Shown piece by piece: positions 1 through 8,486 of a DNA stretch of 64,000 bases. The translations under genes and the position numbers were made by a program. This DNA is from Jannaschia helgolandensis (GTDB lineage Bacteria; Pseudomonadota; Alphaproteobacteria; Rhodobacterales; Rhodobacteraceae): assembly GCF_900109285.1 (NCBI RefSeq), contig NZ_FNZQ01000001.1, forward strand, positions 215,001 to 279,000. Direction: 5' to 3'. The notes below the pieces were generated by a model. It saw only the letters and a program-made list of their open reading frames with translations. It was not told where the DNA came from and searched no databases. The number at the start of each line of letters is the position of its first letter. The stretch's first letter is position 1.

Positions 1-2292
1 AAGCCGGTCGAAAATGATCGTCTCGTCCAGACGATTCAAAAACTCGGGCCGGAAATGGGCGCGAACCGCATCCATAACATCCCGTTTGGCCTGCGCTGCA
101 TCGGCCCCATCCGGCAGTTGACTCAACGCCTGAGCGCCAAGGTTCGACGTCAGGATGATCAGTGTCTGCTTGAAATCGACCTTGCGGCCCTGGCCATCGG
201 TCAAGATACCGTCGTCCAGCACTTGCAAGAGCACGTTGAACACGTCCGGATGTGCCTTCTCGACTTCGTCGAACAGCACAACTTGGTAGGGTCTGCGCCG
301 AACGGCTTCAGTCAGGACACCACCTTCTTCATAGCCAACGTATCCCGGCGGCGCGCCGATCAGACGTGACACGGCGTGTTTTTCCATGAACTCAGACATG
401 TCGATGCGAACCATCGCCCCATCGTCGTCGAACAGAAATTCGGCCAAGGCCTTCGTCAACTCGGTCTTGCCCACGCCGGTCGGTCCCAACATCAGGAAGC
501 TGCCCAAAGGGCGCGCTTCGTCGTTCAGACCAGCGCGCGCACGCCGGACGGCATTCGCAACCGCCGTGACCGCCGTATGCTGACCAATGACGCGGCGGCC
601 AAGCTCGTCCTCCATCCGCAGCAGCTTTTCGCGCTCGCCTTCCAGCATCCGAGACATCGGAATGCCAGTCCAGCGCTCGACCACACTGGCGATCTGTTCT
701 GGGCGCACGGCTTCTTCGACCATCATATCGCCTTCGCGACTCTCGGCTTCGGCCAACTGTTTCTCAAGCTCGGGGATACGCCCGTACTGCAACTCACCGG
801 CGCGACCGAAATTGCCTTCGCGTTTGGCCTGATCCAGTTCGACACGCGAATGGTCCAGCTGCTCCTTAAGGTCACGTGCAGTGTCCAGCTTATCACGCTC
901 GGCCTGCCAAGCAGCCGTCATCGAAGCGGATTGCTCCTGCAGATCGGAGAGCGACCGCTCCAGATTTTCCAGCCGGTCTTTAGATGCCTGATCATCCTCA
1001 AGCCGCAGTGCCTCCACCTCGATTTGCTTTTGCAATATATCGCGATCCAGTGCGTCCAGTTCTTCGGGCTTGCTGTCCACTTCCATCCGCAACCGCGATG
1101 CGGCTTCATCGACCAGGTCAATGGCTTTGTCCGGAAGGAAACGATCCGTGATATAGCGGTTCGACAAAGTCGCCGCCGCCACCAGAGCCGCGTCCGAGAT
1201 CCGGACACCGTGGTGCAACTCGTACTTCTCCTTGATACCGCGCAGGATGCTGATGGTGTCAGACACCGAAGGCTCATCGACCATCAAGGGCTGGAAACGA
1301 CGCGCCAAGGCTGCGTCCTTCTCTACGTACTTGCGATACTCATCCAAGGTCGTCGCGCCGATACAGTGCAACTCCCCTCGCGCCAGTGCCGGCTTGATCA
1401 GGTTGGCGGCATCCATCGCGCCGTCGGATTTGCCTGCGCCTACCAGCGTGTGCATCTCATCGATGAATAGTATCACTTCGCCAGCCGCTGCAGTCACTTC
1501 CGACAGCACAGCTTTCAACCGCTCCTCGAACTCACCGCGATATTTCGCCCCCGCGATCAGCGCGCCCATATCCAGCGACATCAGTCGCTTGTCGCGCAAG
1601 GATTCCGGCACGTCGCCATTGACGATCCGCAAGGCCAGACCTTCCGCGATGGCCGTCTTGCCGGTGCCAGGCTCGCCAATCAGAACAGGGTTGTTCTTGG
1701 TGCGGCGGCTCAGCACCTGCATGGCGCGACGGATTTCCTCGTCACGTCCGATGATCGGATCGATCTTACCCTCGCGCGCGGCTTCGGTCAGGTCACGGGC
1801 ATATTTGCCAAGCGCTTCATAGGTATCCTCCGCGGACGCCGAATCCGCTGTCCGCCCTTTGCGTACGTCGTTAATCGCGGCGTTCAACGCCTGTGCATTG
1901 ACCGCACCTGCATCCAGCGCGTCCTTGGCTTTGGACTTGACCATCGCCAGCGCCATCAGCACCCGCTCGACCGGCACGAAACTGTCGCCAGCCTTTTTCG
2001 CCACCGTTTCGGCCTCATCCAACACACGGGTCAGTTCGCGCGACAGATAGACCTGCCCCGCATCTCCCGACACCTTGGGCAGCTTCGAAACCGAAATGTC
2101 GACAGCCTGGCGCACGCGGTCGGGCGCACCGCCAGCTGCCGCGATCAAGTTCGCAGCCATGCCCTGTTCGTCATCCAATATCGCCTTGAGCAAATGCTCC
2201 GGCATCAACTGCTGATGCTCTTCACGCGTGGCGATCGTCTGTGCAGCCTGAAGGAAGCCGCGCGCGCGTTCGGTGAATTTCTCCACGTTCAT
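1..2292 (-). CDS. clpB: ATP-dependent disaggregase ClpB (C-terminus outside window)
   Basis: ClpB is the hexameric AAA+ chaperone that, with DnaK, threads aggregated proteins through its pore in the cytoplasm. The first 764 residues are present; about 100 C-terminal residues lie beyond base 1. Visible in order: the N-terminal Clp repeat domain, Walker A GEPGTGKT near residue 200 with Walker B ILFIDE, the coiled-coil middle domain (about 400-525), and a second AAA+ module with GPTGVGKTE near 600 followed by [14 protein letters not shown]. The start is fixed by AGGAGA a few bases upstream. A possible heat-shock promoter lies about 75 bases before it. The frame is open throughout. Identity is secure. 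Confidence 0.97.
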   Translation of the reverse strand, partial: MNVEKFTERARGFLQAAQTIATREEHQQLMPEHLLKAILDDEQGMAANLIAAAGGAPDRVRQAVDISVSKLPKVSGDAGQVYLSRELTRVLDEAETVAKKAGDSFVPVERVLMALAMVKSKAKDALDAGAVNAQALNAAINDVRKGRTADSASAEDTYEALGKYARDLTEAAREGKIDPIIGRDEEIRRAMQVLSRRTKNNPVLIGEPGTGKTAIAEGLALRIVNGDVPESLRDKRLMSLDMGALIAGAKYRGEFEERLKAVLSEVTAAAGEVILFIDEMHTLVGAGKSDGAMDAANLIKPALARGELHCIGATTLDEYRKYVEKDAALARRFQPLMVDEPSVSDTISILRGIKEKYELHHGVRISDAALVAAATLSNRYITDRFLPDKAIDLVDEAASRLRMEVDSKPEELDALDRDILQKQIEVEALRLEDDQASKDRLENLERSLSDLQEQSASMTAAWQAERDKLDTARDLKEQLDHSRVELDQAKREGNFGRAGELQYGRIPELEKQLAEAESREGDMMVEEAVRPEQIASVVERWTGIPMSRMLEGEREKLLRMEDELGRRVIGQHTAVTAVANAVRRARAGLNDEARPLGSFLMLGPTGVGKTELTKALAEFLFDDDGAMVRIDMSEFMEKHAVSRLIGAPPGYVGYEEGGVLTEAVRRRPYQVVLFDEVEKAHPDVFNVLLQVLDDGILTDGQGRKVDFKQTLIILTSNLGAQALSQLPDGADAAQAKRDVMDAVRAHFRPEFLNRLDETIIFDRL

Positions 2293-2368
2293 ATCGTCTC
2301 TCCTATAAAGCGCCTGCCGGATGCGCCGCCCTGTTCCAGGCGCGGTGCGGGTGCAGACCTCGTTACAG

Positions 2369-2398
2369 AAGATGGGATGCGTCAGCAGGGCTCGCAAG
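2369..2398 (-). promoter_or_regulatory. possible sigma-32 promoter of clpB
   Basis: On the minus strand CTTG (2395-2398) is followed after 18 bases by CCCATCTT (2369-2376). This resembles the alphaproteobacterial heat-shock pattern CTTG-N17/18-CYTATNT with one clear mismatch. It lies about 75 bases before clpB, a classical RpoH target. Proposed by inspection only. Confidence 0.35.
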
Positions 2399-2470
2399 AT
2401 GGAGCGCGAACGGAAAACGGGCGCCTTCGTTTCGGAAGACACCCGATCAAACAGCGGTCCTGGTACGGCG

Positions 2471-2812
2471 TCAGCCGTAGACGCTGGCTTTCCCGAAGTG
2501 CTTGGTCAGCAGGTAGTAGAAAACGGCACGATATTTGTTGGTGTTCGATTTGCCGTACTTTTCGGCCACTGTGCTGATGGCCTCATCCAGCTTTGGTCCG
2601 TCGGACAGACCCAGCTTCTTGATGAGGAAATTGTTCTTCACCGTAGCCATCTCCTCCTTGGAGGTGGTCGACACGGTTGAACTGTCGCGGTTGTAGATCG
2701 AGGGGCCGCACCCGATGGTTACTTTGCGCAGAAGGTCCATATCGGGCGCTTCGCCAATCTTGCTGCGGATTTCATCGGCATATTTTCCGATCAGTTCATC
2801 ACGTTTGCTCAT
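2471..2812 (-). CDS. DUF2853 family protein
   Basis: A 113-residue soluble, probably cytoplasmic protein that I recognise as DUF2853, a small helical family of unknown function common in marine alphaproteobacteria. Length matches the family. The conserved core runs through [10 protein letters not shown] (about residues 48-57) and the C-terminal [16 protein letters not shown]. The start ATG has GAGGGAC upstream. It sits upstream of clpB on the same strand with 178 bases between, so it may be a separate unit. No catalytic motif is visible and no function is proposed. Confidence 0.8.
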   Translation of the reverse strand: MSKRDELIGKYADEIRSKIGEAPDMDLLRKVTIGCGPSIYNRDSSTVSTTSKEEMATVKNNFLIKKLGLSDGPKLDEAISTVAEKYGKSNTNKYRAVFYYLLTKHFGKASVYG

Positions 2813-3283
2813 CAGGTGTCCCTCTCGATCTACGGTCTGGACGCCTGTGCGCCCCCCGGCGCAACAATTGCCAAATCAGGGGTAAAAATAAAGAAAAACT
2901 TCGCGATGTGTCCGAGCCACAAGCTCCAGTATGTCGACGGAAGATAAACACGATCGGAGCGGAACGCACTACGCTCGGGTCAAGAACGGTGAAGAACCAA
3001 CCCCATACGTCATCCCGCACCGCCCGTCAGAGCGCTGCTTCGGGCATATCACAGATAGCCGTTGTATAAATCAAACTGGCGACCACCAGCCATTGTCACG
3101 CCGTGGACATCCCTGTGTCTCAGCCATCGCATGAGTGCTGAGCCAGTGTCGGCTTGGATCAGGTTGACCGGCTTAGCTGCTTCCATGATGAAAAAGGGCG
3201 CCCCGCCTGACCGAACGATCATAAAATGAAAAGGCCCCGCCGAAGCGGGACCCTGTGCCTAACTTATAACCTTGCGATAACCG
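2813..3283. other. intergenic region, no convincing gene
   Basis: About 470 bases between the DUF2853 gene and the repeat-protein gene. The only clear element is the minus-strand terminator at 3223-3252. A plus-strand frame at 2931-3134 (67 codons) has no recognisable family, no good ribosome binding site and a poor C-terminal half, so it is not called. The stretch is less GC-rich than the genes around it. Confidence 0.5.
3223..3252 (-). terminator. Rho-independent terminator of the PRC-barrel repeat gene
   Basis: Read on the minus strand: GGTCCCGC, a TTCG tetraloop, GCGGGGCC, then TTTTCATTTT. This is an 8-bp stem with one G-U pair and a T-tract, starting 32 bases past the stop codon at 3284. 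Confidence 0.85.
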
Positions 3284-4396
3284 TCACTTAATATCGCCGA
3301 CCATCATATCCAGCGCCTGAACTTCGCCAGATTTATCCCATGCCGGCATGGCCTCCAGTTCGGATTCGGTCAGGGCGTTCAAGATCAATACGTCGTCCGA
3401 ACGCTCGAAACGATCAAGCGCGATGGCAACCTCATGTTCCCCCAGTCCGAGGAAACCACCGACTCCAACAATCGCAACAAGTCCATCGTTGCCTTTTACG
3501 ATGCTGTCGATTTCGCCAACTTCATTGCCGGTTTCGCCCCGAACATCCATACCGACCAGATCGGATACACGTACATCAGCAAACATTGAAGCAGCAGGAT
3601 CGGCTGGCGGCTGAACGTCCGTAGAGACGGCTTCCGCGCGCTCGCCATCAGTCCCGTCGATAGTAACCGCCGGATCGGCATTGCCGTCAATTACAACACG
3701 TGCTTCGGCCTGATCGACGTTTACGTCGGCTTGTCCAGACTGTTCGATGTTCACGACCGGGTCGGTTTCGGACAAAACAACTTCACCCTCGCCTTCCGAT
3801 TGGACGTTCACATTGGCATCAGCCTGTTCGATAGCGATTTCAGCGGCCTCGGCACGATTCAAGCGGATTTGCGGTTCGGCCTGAGTCACTTCCACGCGCG
3901 GCTCGGATTCCTCGATAGTGATGCGGGGCTCGGGACGGACAAACCGAACGATGGGTTCGGGCTGTTGAACGGCGATCTCCGGCTCGGCGGTATCGACGTT
4001 AACATTCGGCTCGGGCATAATTACGGTGATAGTCGGCTCGGGAATCGTCACGACCACTTCGGGCTGCGCTTGTTCGATGGTGATGACCGGAGCCTGCTGC
4101 TCGACCGTAACCGTCGGTTCGGCAACGGTCACGGTGATTTCAGGCTGCGCCTGTTCGACCAGAACTTCGGGACGGGCCTGATCAACCGTAACAACCGGAT
4201 CGGGGACTGTGACATCGACTTCGGCGTCACCCTGCTCGACAACGATCTGACCGCCAAGGGGATCGGAACTTACAGATGCACCACCGGAGACCGGATTGCC
4301 GTTTGCATCCAATCTTACATGGCTCTCGGAATATGCTGCGGTGGTGGCGAGTGCCAGTGCGGCGACACTGCTCAGAAGCAGGCTGTGCTTGGTCAT
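3284..4396 (-). CDS. secreted nonapeptide-repeat protein with C-terminal PRC-barrel
   Basis: A 370-residue protein, probably periplasmic or surface-associated. Residues 1-23 are a signal peptide ending near AAYSES. Residues about 50-247 are roughly 20 degenerate nine-residue units of the form E-Q-A-x-P-x-V-x-V, rich in Glu, Pro and alternating Val/Ile, suggesting successive short beta-strands. Residues about 270-350 match a PRC-barrel (SDLVGMDV..GEIDSIV). The start was chosen at MTKHS because GGAG lies 8 bases upstream; an in-frame ATG four codons earlier lacks this. It is monocistronic, closed by a terminator. PRC-barrels bind RNA, protein or pigment partners in other proteins; the role here is unknown. 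Confidence 0.8.
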   Translation of the reverse strand: MTKHSLLLSSVAALALATTAAYSESHVRLDANGNPVSGGASVSSDPLGGQIVVEQGDAEVDVTVPDPVVTVDQARPEVLVEQAQPEITVTVAEPTVTVEQQAPVITIEQAQPEVVVTIPEPTITVIMPEPNVNVDTAEPEIAVQQPEPIVRFVRPEPRITIEESEPRVEVTQAEPQIRLNRAEAAEIAIEQADANVNVQSEGEGEVVLSETDPVVNIEQSGQADVNVDQAEARVVIDGNADPAVTIDGTDGERAEAVSTDVQPPADPAASMFADVRVSDLVGMDVRGETGNEVGEIDSIVKGNDGLVAIVGVGGFLGLGEHEVAIALDRFERSDDVLILNALTESELEAMPAWDKSGEVQALDMMVGDIK

Positions 4397-5048
4397 CGGG
4401 GTCTCCATTCAGCTGTTTGCAGTATAATGACAAACCTTCTGAAGTCAGACCGGTTCCAACTTTCTTGTTAAACAAATGAGGCGGGAACTGATGTCGGACC
4501 GCTTACGTTATATTTGGTTTAGGTGCGGTCAGTTCAATGAAAAAGGCTTTGCTGAGACGGGATCTACTACAATGGAACAATTCGATTTGGCAGTTGGTCG
4601 GTCAGTTGGATTGTTCCTATATCCCTTCCCCGGCATGTCCCAGCCCGGCGCGACAGGCGATGTTTCGGGTGCTGGCGCTTTGACATCCCATATTCAGAGT
4701 CTGCCTTCGAATTCCCCCTCCGATTCATATCCGCACGGATCAACATCGGCGCGCGACGGATTGATTCCGTCGAACTGGTCATGCTGGCGCGGTAATCAGC
4801 ATATCAGCGAACCGCCTGGAGGATCACGGCCAAGGCGGCGGCGCTTGCAGATGACGGCAGCTGAAGGCTTTGGTCTTTCTCCCAGCATTCTTTGGGATAT
4901 GCCCGCGGCGCAGGGCGCATATAACCGCGCCGGAATTGCTGAAGGTTTCAACTTCCGAGTCGGAAACGGTTGTCCTGAATGCTTTCCGGTGTGATGGTCG
5001 CGGACAGGTATTCACGCGATACCGCTGATCACAGGCCAAGCTACCGTT
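4397..5048. other. 650-base gene-free stretch before the kinase unit
   Basis: No frame here has a convincing start, ribosome binding site and family. The longest plus-strand frame (4476-4994, 172 codons) is low in hydrophobic pattern and unlike any family I know. The stretch carries promoters for the minus-strand repeat gene and perhaps the plus-strand kinase, and may contain decayed coding sequence. Its length is unusual for this compact genome. Confidence 0.5.
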
Positions 5049-6413
5049 GTGCAGAAAGCCATACTGAACGCCATTTCGGAAATGTCTGGTACCGGCAGCG
5101 TCGGCACGCTCCGGACTCTCAACTCGTTCGCCATCGACATTATGTCCATACGCAACGCCGAGGACCTGTTCTGGTATGTCGCGCGGAACGTTGTGGGCAG
5201 GTTGAACTTCGTTGACTGCGTTATCTACGAGGCTGATCCCGCAACCGAGGAACTCGTGCAGGTCGCGGCCCTCGGGGACAAGAACCCTTATGGACGGACA
5301 ATTCTCAACCCGTTGCGTATCCCGTTCGGGGAGGGAATCACTGGTCGGACGGCGAGAACCGGAGAAGCCGTCGTGATTGAGGATCTGCTGTCCAACCAGA
5401 ACTACATTCCCGACACCCAGCCTGCCCGCTCTGAGATCTGCGTTCCCCTGATCTCGGACGGTCGCGTCCTGGGCGTGATAGACAGCGAGCATCCTGAAGC
5501 TGGCGCATTCGGCCCGGCTGAACTGGAGGTTCTTTCCACGATTGCCGCAATGACGAGCGCGAAGCTCGATCTGCTGGCGGAAACGGAGCGGTCCGAGCAA
5601 CGCTATCGCGATCTGGTCCAGTCGCATGCCCAACTGAGCGCGGAGACAGAAACGCGAAAGGCGCTCGAAGCGCAACTCTTCGAGGCCCGGAAGCTTGAGG
5701 CAATCGGTCGCCTTACAGGTGGCTTTGCGCACGGGTTCAATAATCTGCTGACAGTCATCGCCGGAAATCTTGACCTTGTCGGAGAGCATCGCGTACCGCC
5801 CGAGGTGGGCGTGTTTCTTGGAGATGCGCGTGCCGCAGCCGACCGGGGTGCCAACCTAATTCGGGACATGATGGCATTCTCGCAGCAGATGCGACTTGTC
5901 CCGCAACCGACGGACCTCAATGCGCTCATCGCAGAGACATGGGATCGAAACCAGAAAGCTTTCGGCTGTGATGTCGAAATGGCCTTCGAGGCGGGAACCT
6001 GGACAGTTGCCGTCGATCCGAGCGCGACAGAGATCGCACTGGTCAACCTGATGATGAACGCCAGGGATGCCATGGAGGATCGGGGAACGATCAGGATCGA
6101 AACAGGAAACCTTGTCTGCGACGATGTCGCGCGCAGGACACGTGGGCTCGACCTCGCGCCAGGCCGGTACGTCCGTCTGAGTGTGACCGACGAAGGCATG
6201 GGCATTCCGCCCAAGACGCTTCAGAGAATATTCGATCCGTTCTTCACCACAAAAGTTGTGGGACAGGGGACCGGTCTTGGCCTCTCCATGGTGCAGGGCT
6301 TCGTAAAGCAAAGCGGCGGTTCGATCATCGCCCGGTCAGGGCCGATGGGCGGTGCGACATTCGATGTCTATTTTCCTGCAATCGACCCTGACGTTAACGA
6401 ATCGTTAACCTGA
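5049..6413 (+). CDS. cytoplasmic GAF-domain sensor histidine kinase
   Basis: A 454-residue kinase without membrane segments. A GAF domain spans about residues 25-180 (core SEICVPLISDGRVLGVIDSE). A short coiled linker follows, then a dimerisation/phosphoacceptor helix with GGFAHGFNNLL near 230-240. The HATPase domain has an N-box (NLMMNARDA), G1 (DEGMGIPP), FDPFFTTK and a G2 box (GTGLGLSMVQGF). Most relatives read AHDFNN; here the Asp after the His is Gly. No receiver domain is attached and no response regulator is adjacent, so its partner is elsewhere. The start is uncertain: GTG at 5049 has no clear ribosome site and ATG at 5082 is an alternative. An oxygenase gene follows 33 bases after the stop. 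Confidence 0.85.
   Translation: MQKAILNAISEMSGTGSVGTLRTLNSFAIDIMSIRNAEDLFWYVARNVVGRLNFVDCVIYEADPATEELVQVAALGDKNPYGRTILNPLRIPFGEGITGRTARTGEAVVIEDLLSNQNYIPDTQPARSEICVPLISDGRVLGVIDSEHPEAGAFGPAELEVLSTIAAMTSAKLDLLAETERSEQRYRDLVQSHAQLSAETETRKALEAQLFEARKLEAIGRLTGGFAHGFNNLLTVIAGNLDLVGEHRVPPEVGVFLGDARAAADRGANLIRDMMAFSQQMRLVPQPTDLNALIAETWDRNQKAFGCDVEMAFEAGTWTVAVDPSATEIALVNLMMNARDAMEDRGTIRIETGNLVCDDVARRTRGLDLAPGRYVRLSVTDEGMGIPPKTLQRIFDPFFTTKVVGQGTGLGLSMVQGFVKQSGGSIIARSGPMGGATFDVYFPAIDPDVNESLT
6393..6409 (+). promoter_or_regulatory. CtrA-type box / perfect 7-3-7 palindrome
   Basis: GTTAACG-AAT-CGTTAAC covers the last codons of the kinase gene. It contains TTAA-N7-TTAAC exactly (6394-6409), the full CtrA site of alphaproteobacteria, and being palindromic it reads the same on both strands. 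It lies 37 bases before the oxygenase start, where a promoter element could act. Binding is inferred from the match only. Confidence 0.5.
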
Positions 6414-6446
6414 TTTGTGGAGGTGTTGTCCGACAGGGGGGAAAGA

Positions 6447-7499
6447 ATGTCAGGTGCATCGGCGCGCGTACCGGAGACTGATGAGGTCATTCCGCTCATT
6501 AGTCTGTGCGATCTCGGGTCGAAAGACATTAATCGGGTTACCCGGCTTGCCGATACGATCGGACAGGCCGCGCGAGAGGTCGGATTTTTCCGCGTGTGTG
6601 ATCATGGTATCGACGCGGCCACGATCAAGGCAACCTATGCCGCTGCGCGCACATTTTTCGCGCGACCCGAAATCGAGAAGCGCCGCCTCTACATCGGCTT
6701 GAGCGCAAATCATCGTGGCTATGTCCCGTTTACCGAAAAGGGGGATTATCCCGACGAAGTCAGCCGTAACTACGAGGCATTCGATCTTGGTTTGGACCTG
6801 CCGGAGGACGACCCTGACTATTGCGTTGGCAACCGAATGCTGGGACCGAACGTCTGGCCTGATCAGCCCGGTTTTCGGGATGCCATCTCTGTCTACTATG
6901 CACAGGTAGCGGATCTTGGACAAAGACTATGCGCATTGCTGGAATTGCACCTGGGTCTGCCGCCCGAATCAATGACCAGTCGGATGAGCAAGCCGATCTC
7001 GCAGCTGCGTTTGCTGCACTATGTCCGGGACCGTCAGGTGGCGAGTTCGAAATCCGTGAACATGGGCGCGCACACTGACTACGAGTGCCTAACCCTTCTG
7101 CATACCGGCAACCCTGGCCTTCAGGTGATGACACGCGACGACCGCTGGATCGATGTGCCGGTAGATCCATCCGCCCTTGTGGTGAACATCGGCGACATGA
7201 TGGAGGCCTGGACAAACGGTCTCCTGCGCTCGACGCCGCACCGGGTTCTCAACCTTAGCCCGGAACGGTTTTCGCTGCCGTACTTCACAGCGACCAACCA
7301 CGATACGGTCATCGCGCCATTCCCCGAGCTGGTTGAGCCGGGCCACCCTCCACGCTATGCCCCCTTCACTGCCGGCGCGCATCTCGAGCGGATGCTGGTG
7401 CGGGATTTTCCCTACCTGCGAAATCAGGTGCGGCGTGGCGATCCGGAGGATGCGGTCACCAATCCCTTCGAGGATCGTCTGAACCGGAGCGACGACTGA
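6447..7499 (+). CDS. 2-oxoglutarate/Fe(II) oxygenase, isopenicillin-N-synthase-like
   Basis: A 350-residue cytoplasmic oxygenase of the IPNS/gibberellin-oxidase fold. The N-terminal DIOX_N part (GQAAREVGFFRVCDHGI) is followed by the jelly roll with metal ligands H-T-D (AHTDYECLTLL) and the distal His (STPHRVLN), then R-x-S (ERFSLPYF) for the 2-oxoglutarate carboxylate. Such enzymes hydroxylate or oxidise small molecules using O2 and 2-oxoglutarate; the substrate cannot be read. Start ATG at 6447 is preferred over GTG at 6417 because AGGGGGGAAAG precedes it. The exporter gene begins 3 bases after the stop, implying co-expression, and a CtrA-like box lies just upstream. Confidence 0.88.
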   Translation: MSGASARVPETDEVIPLISLCDLGSKDINRVTRLADTIGQAAREVGFFRVCDHGIDAATIKATYAAARTFFARPEIEKRRLYIGLSANHRGYVPFTEKGDYPDEVSRNYEAFDLGLDLPEDDPDYCVGNRMLGPNVWPDQPGFRDAISVYYAQVADLGQRLCALLELHLGLPPESMTSRMSKPISQLRLLHYVRDRQVASSKSVNMGAHTDYECLTLLHTGNPGLQVMTRDDRWIDVPVDPSALVVNIGDMMEAWTNGLLRSTPHRVLNLSPERFSLPYFTATNHDTVIAPFPELVEPGHPPRYAPFTAGAHLERMLVRDFPYLRNQVRRGDPEDAVTNPFEDRLNRSDD

Positions 7500-7502
7500 T
7501 CC

Positions 7503-8156
7503 ATGCCGCCTGTCGATACGATTCTCACCGTGGCCCTTGCCGGCCTTGCGCTGAGCGCAACACCCGGGCCTTCAATGCTCTACGTGCTGTCCCGCAGCGT
7601 CGGGCAGAGCCGTGCAGCGGGCTTGGCCTCGGCGATCGGACTTGGCCTCGGGGGCATACTGCTGGCGGTCGCAACCGCGCTAGGTCTGGCAGCGCTCTTC
7701 GCGGCGTTTGATTGGATCGTACCGACCCTGCGCCTTGCGGGATCCGCCTATCTCGTGTGGCTGGGGGTCGACATGATCCGAGGTGCGCGCGGCGGCGCAT
7801 CCATGGTCATGCGGGCTGAAGCGGTCGAGGTTCGGCCGTTTTCTGAAATTGTCCGGCAGGGCATTCTGATCGAAGTTCTCAATCCCAAGACCGTCTTGTT
7901 CTTCGCGCTGTTCCTGCCGCCCTTTGTGGATGCCAGCACGGGAGGAACGGGGACGCTGAACGTACAGGTCCAGTTGCTTGTCCTCGGCATTCTCGTCCCA
8001 CTGACGGCCTTGCCGTCGGACATTCTCGTCGCCTATCTGGGCGGCACCGCTGCGGAGAGCATCCGTCGCAATGAACCCATTAGAATGGGCTTGGCATGGG
8101 CCGGTGGTTTGACGCTGATCGCGATTGCAGCGAACCTGCATTTCGGATTTTTCTGA
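7503..8156 (+). CDS. LysE/RhtB-family amino-acid exporter
   Basis: A 217-residue inner-membrane protein with about six hydrophobic segments and the family hallmark near the N-terminus (LALSATPGPSMLYVLSRSVGQSRAAG). The middle signature is ILIEVLNPKTVLFFALFLPPF. Length is normal. Members export amino acids or small amphipathic metabolites such as homoserine lactone or threonine; specificity cannot be predicted. It starts 3 bases after the oxygenase stop, so the pair may modify and export the same compound (inference). Downstream lies a transposase relic. Confidence 0.9.
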   Translation: MPPVDTILTVALAGLALSATPGPSMLYVLSRSVGQSRAAGLASAIGLGLGGILLAVATALGLAALFAAFDWIVPTLRLAGSAYLVWLGVDMIRGARGGASMVMRAEAVEVRPFSEIVRQGILIEVLNPKTVLFFALFLPPFVDASTGGTGTLNVQVQLLVLGILVPLTALPSDILVAYLGGTAAESIRRNEPIRMGLAWAGGLTLIAIAANLHFGFF

Positions 8157-8159
8157 CGA

Positions 8160-8430
8160 GCCATTGGAGTGAGCGCTACATGACCTGCGCGCCGATCCGC
8201 CGTCTGCTGCTGCGCAGCCACAACGAGCAGCCTACGACCTTGAGCGTTGAGCGATCGACGAAGTGATTGCGCCTTAGCTCGCGGAAAGTCGTTCTGCGGC
8301 GTCGGCCCAGCACCCGCGCCGTCTCCGTGGGAGCCATTTGCCGCAGAACGCATTCCTGAGCGGATTGCCTTACGGCAAAGCCTGCCTGGCGGAAATCTCC
8401 GGTGAAATGATGCGTTGAATCTATTGGTAT
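8160..8430 (-). pseudogene. decayed IS30-type transposase N-terminus
   Basis: On the minus strand one frame reads a helix-turn-helix typical of IS30 transposases (MAPTETARVLGRRRR then TTFRELRRNHFVD, about 8250-8345). It loses sense after LKVVG. The neighbouring frame then continues with a plausible continuation (LVVAAQQQTADRRAGHVA, about 8170-8225), so the copy is frameshifted. The DDE catalytic part is absent. No terminal inverted repeats or target duplication could be found. The fragment is wedged between the exporter gene and the ahcY terminator, marking a past insertion point. Confidence 0.65.
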
Positions 8431-8465
8431 ATTATAAAGGCCCAATCCAAACTATGGATTAAGCC
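8430..8465 (-). terminator. Rho-independent terminator of ahcY
   Basis: On the minus strand GGCTTAATCCA, loop TAGTT, TGGATTGGGCC, then TTTATAATAT. An 11-bp stem with two G-U pairs plus a T-rich tail, 22 bases past the ahcY stop. Confidence 0.85.
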
Positions 8466-8486
8466 TCTATAATCAATCATTTATTA

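Noticed and set aside
376-1470. 364-codon plus-strand open frame
   Set aside because: It lies opposite clpB, has no recognisable family, and is explained by the GC-rich codon pattern of the real gene.
2931-3134. 67-codon plus-strand open frame
   Set aside because: The first 30 residues look possible but no ribosome site or family supports it.
4476-4994. 172-codon plus-strand open frame before the kinase gene
   Set aside because: No ribosome site, no family, and an irregular residue pattern; treated as non-coding or decayed.
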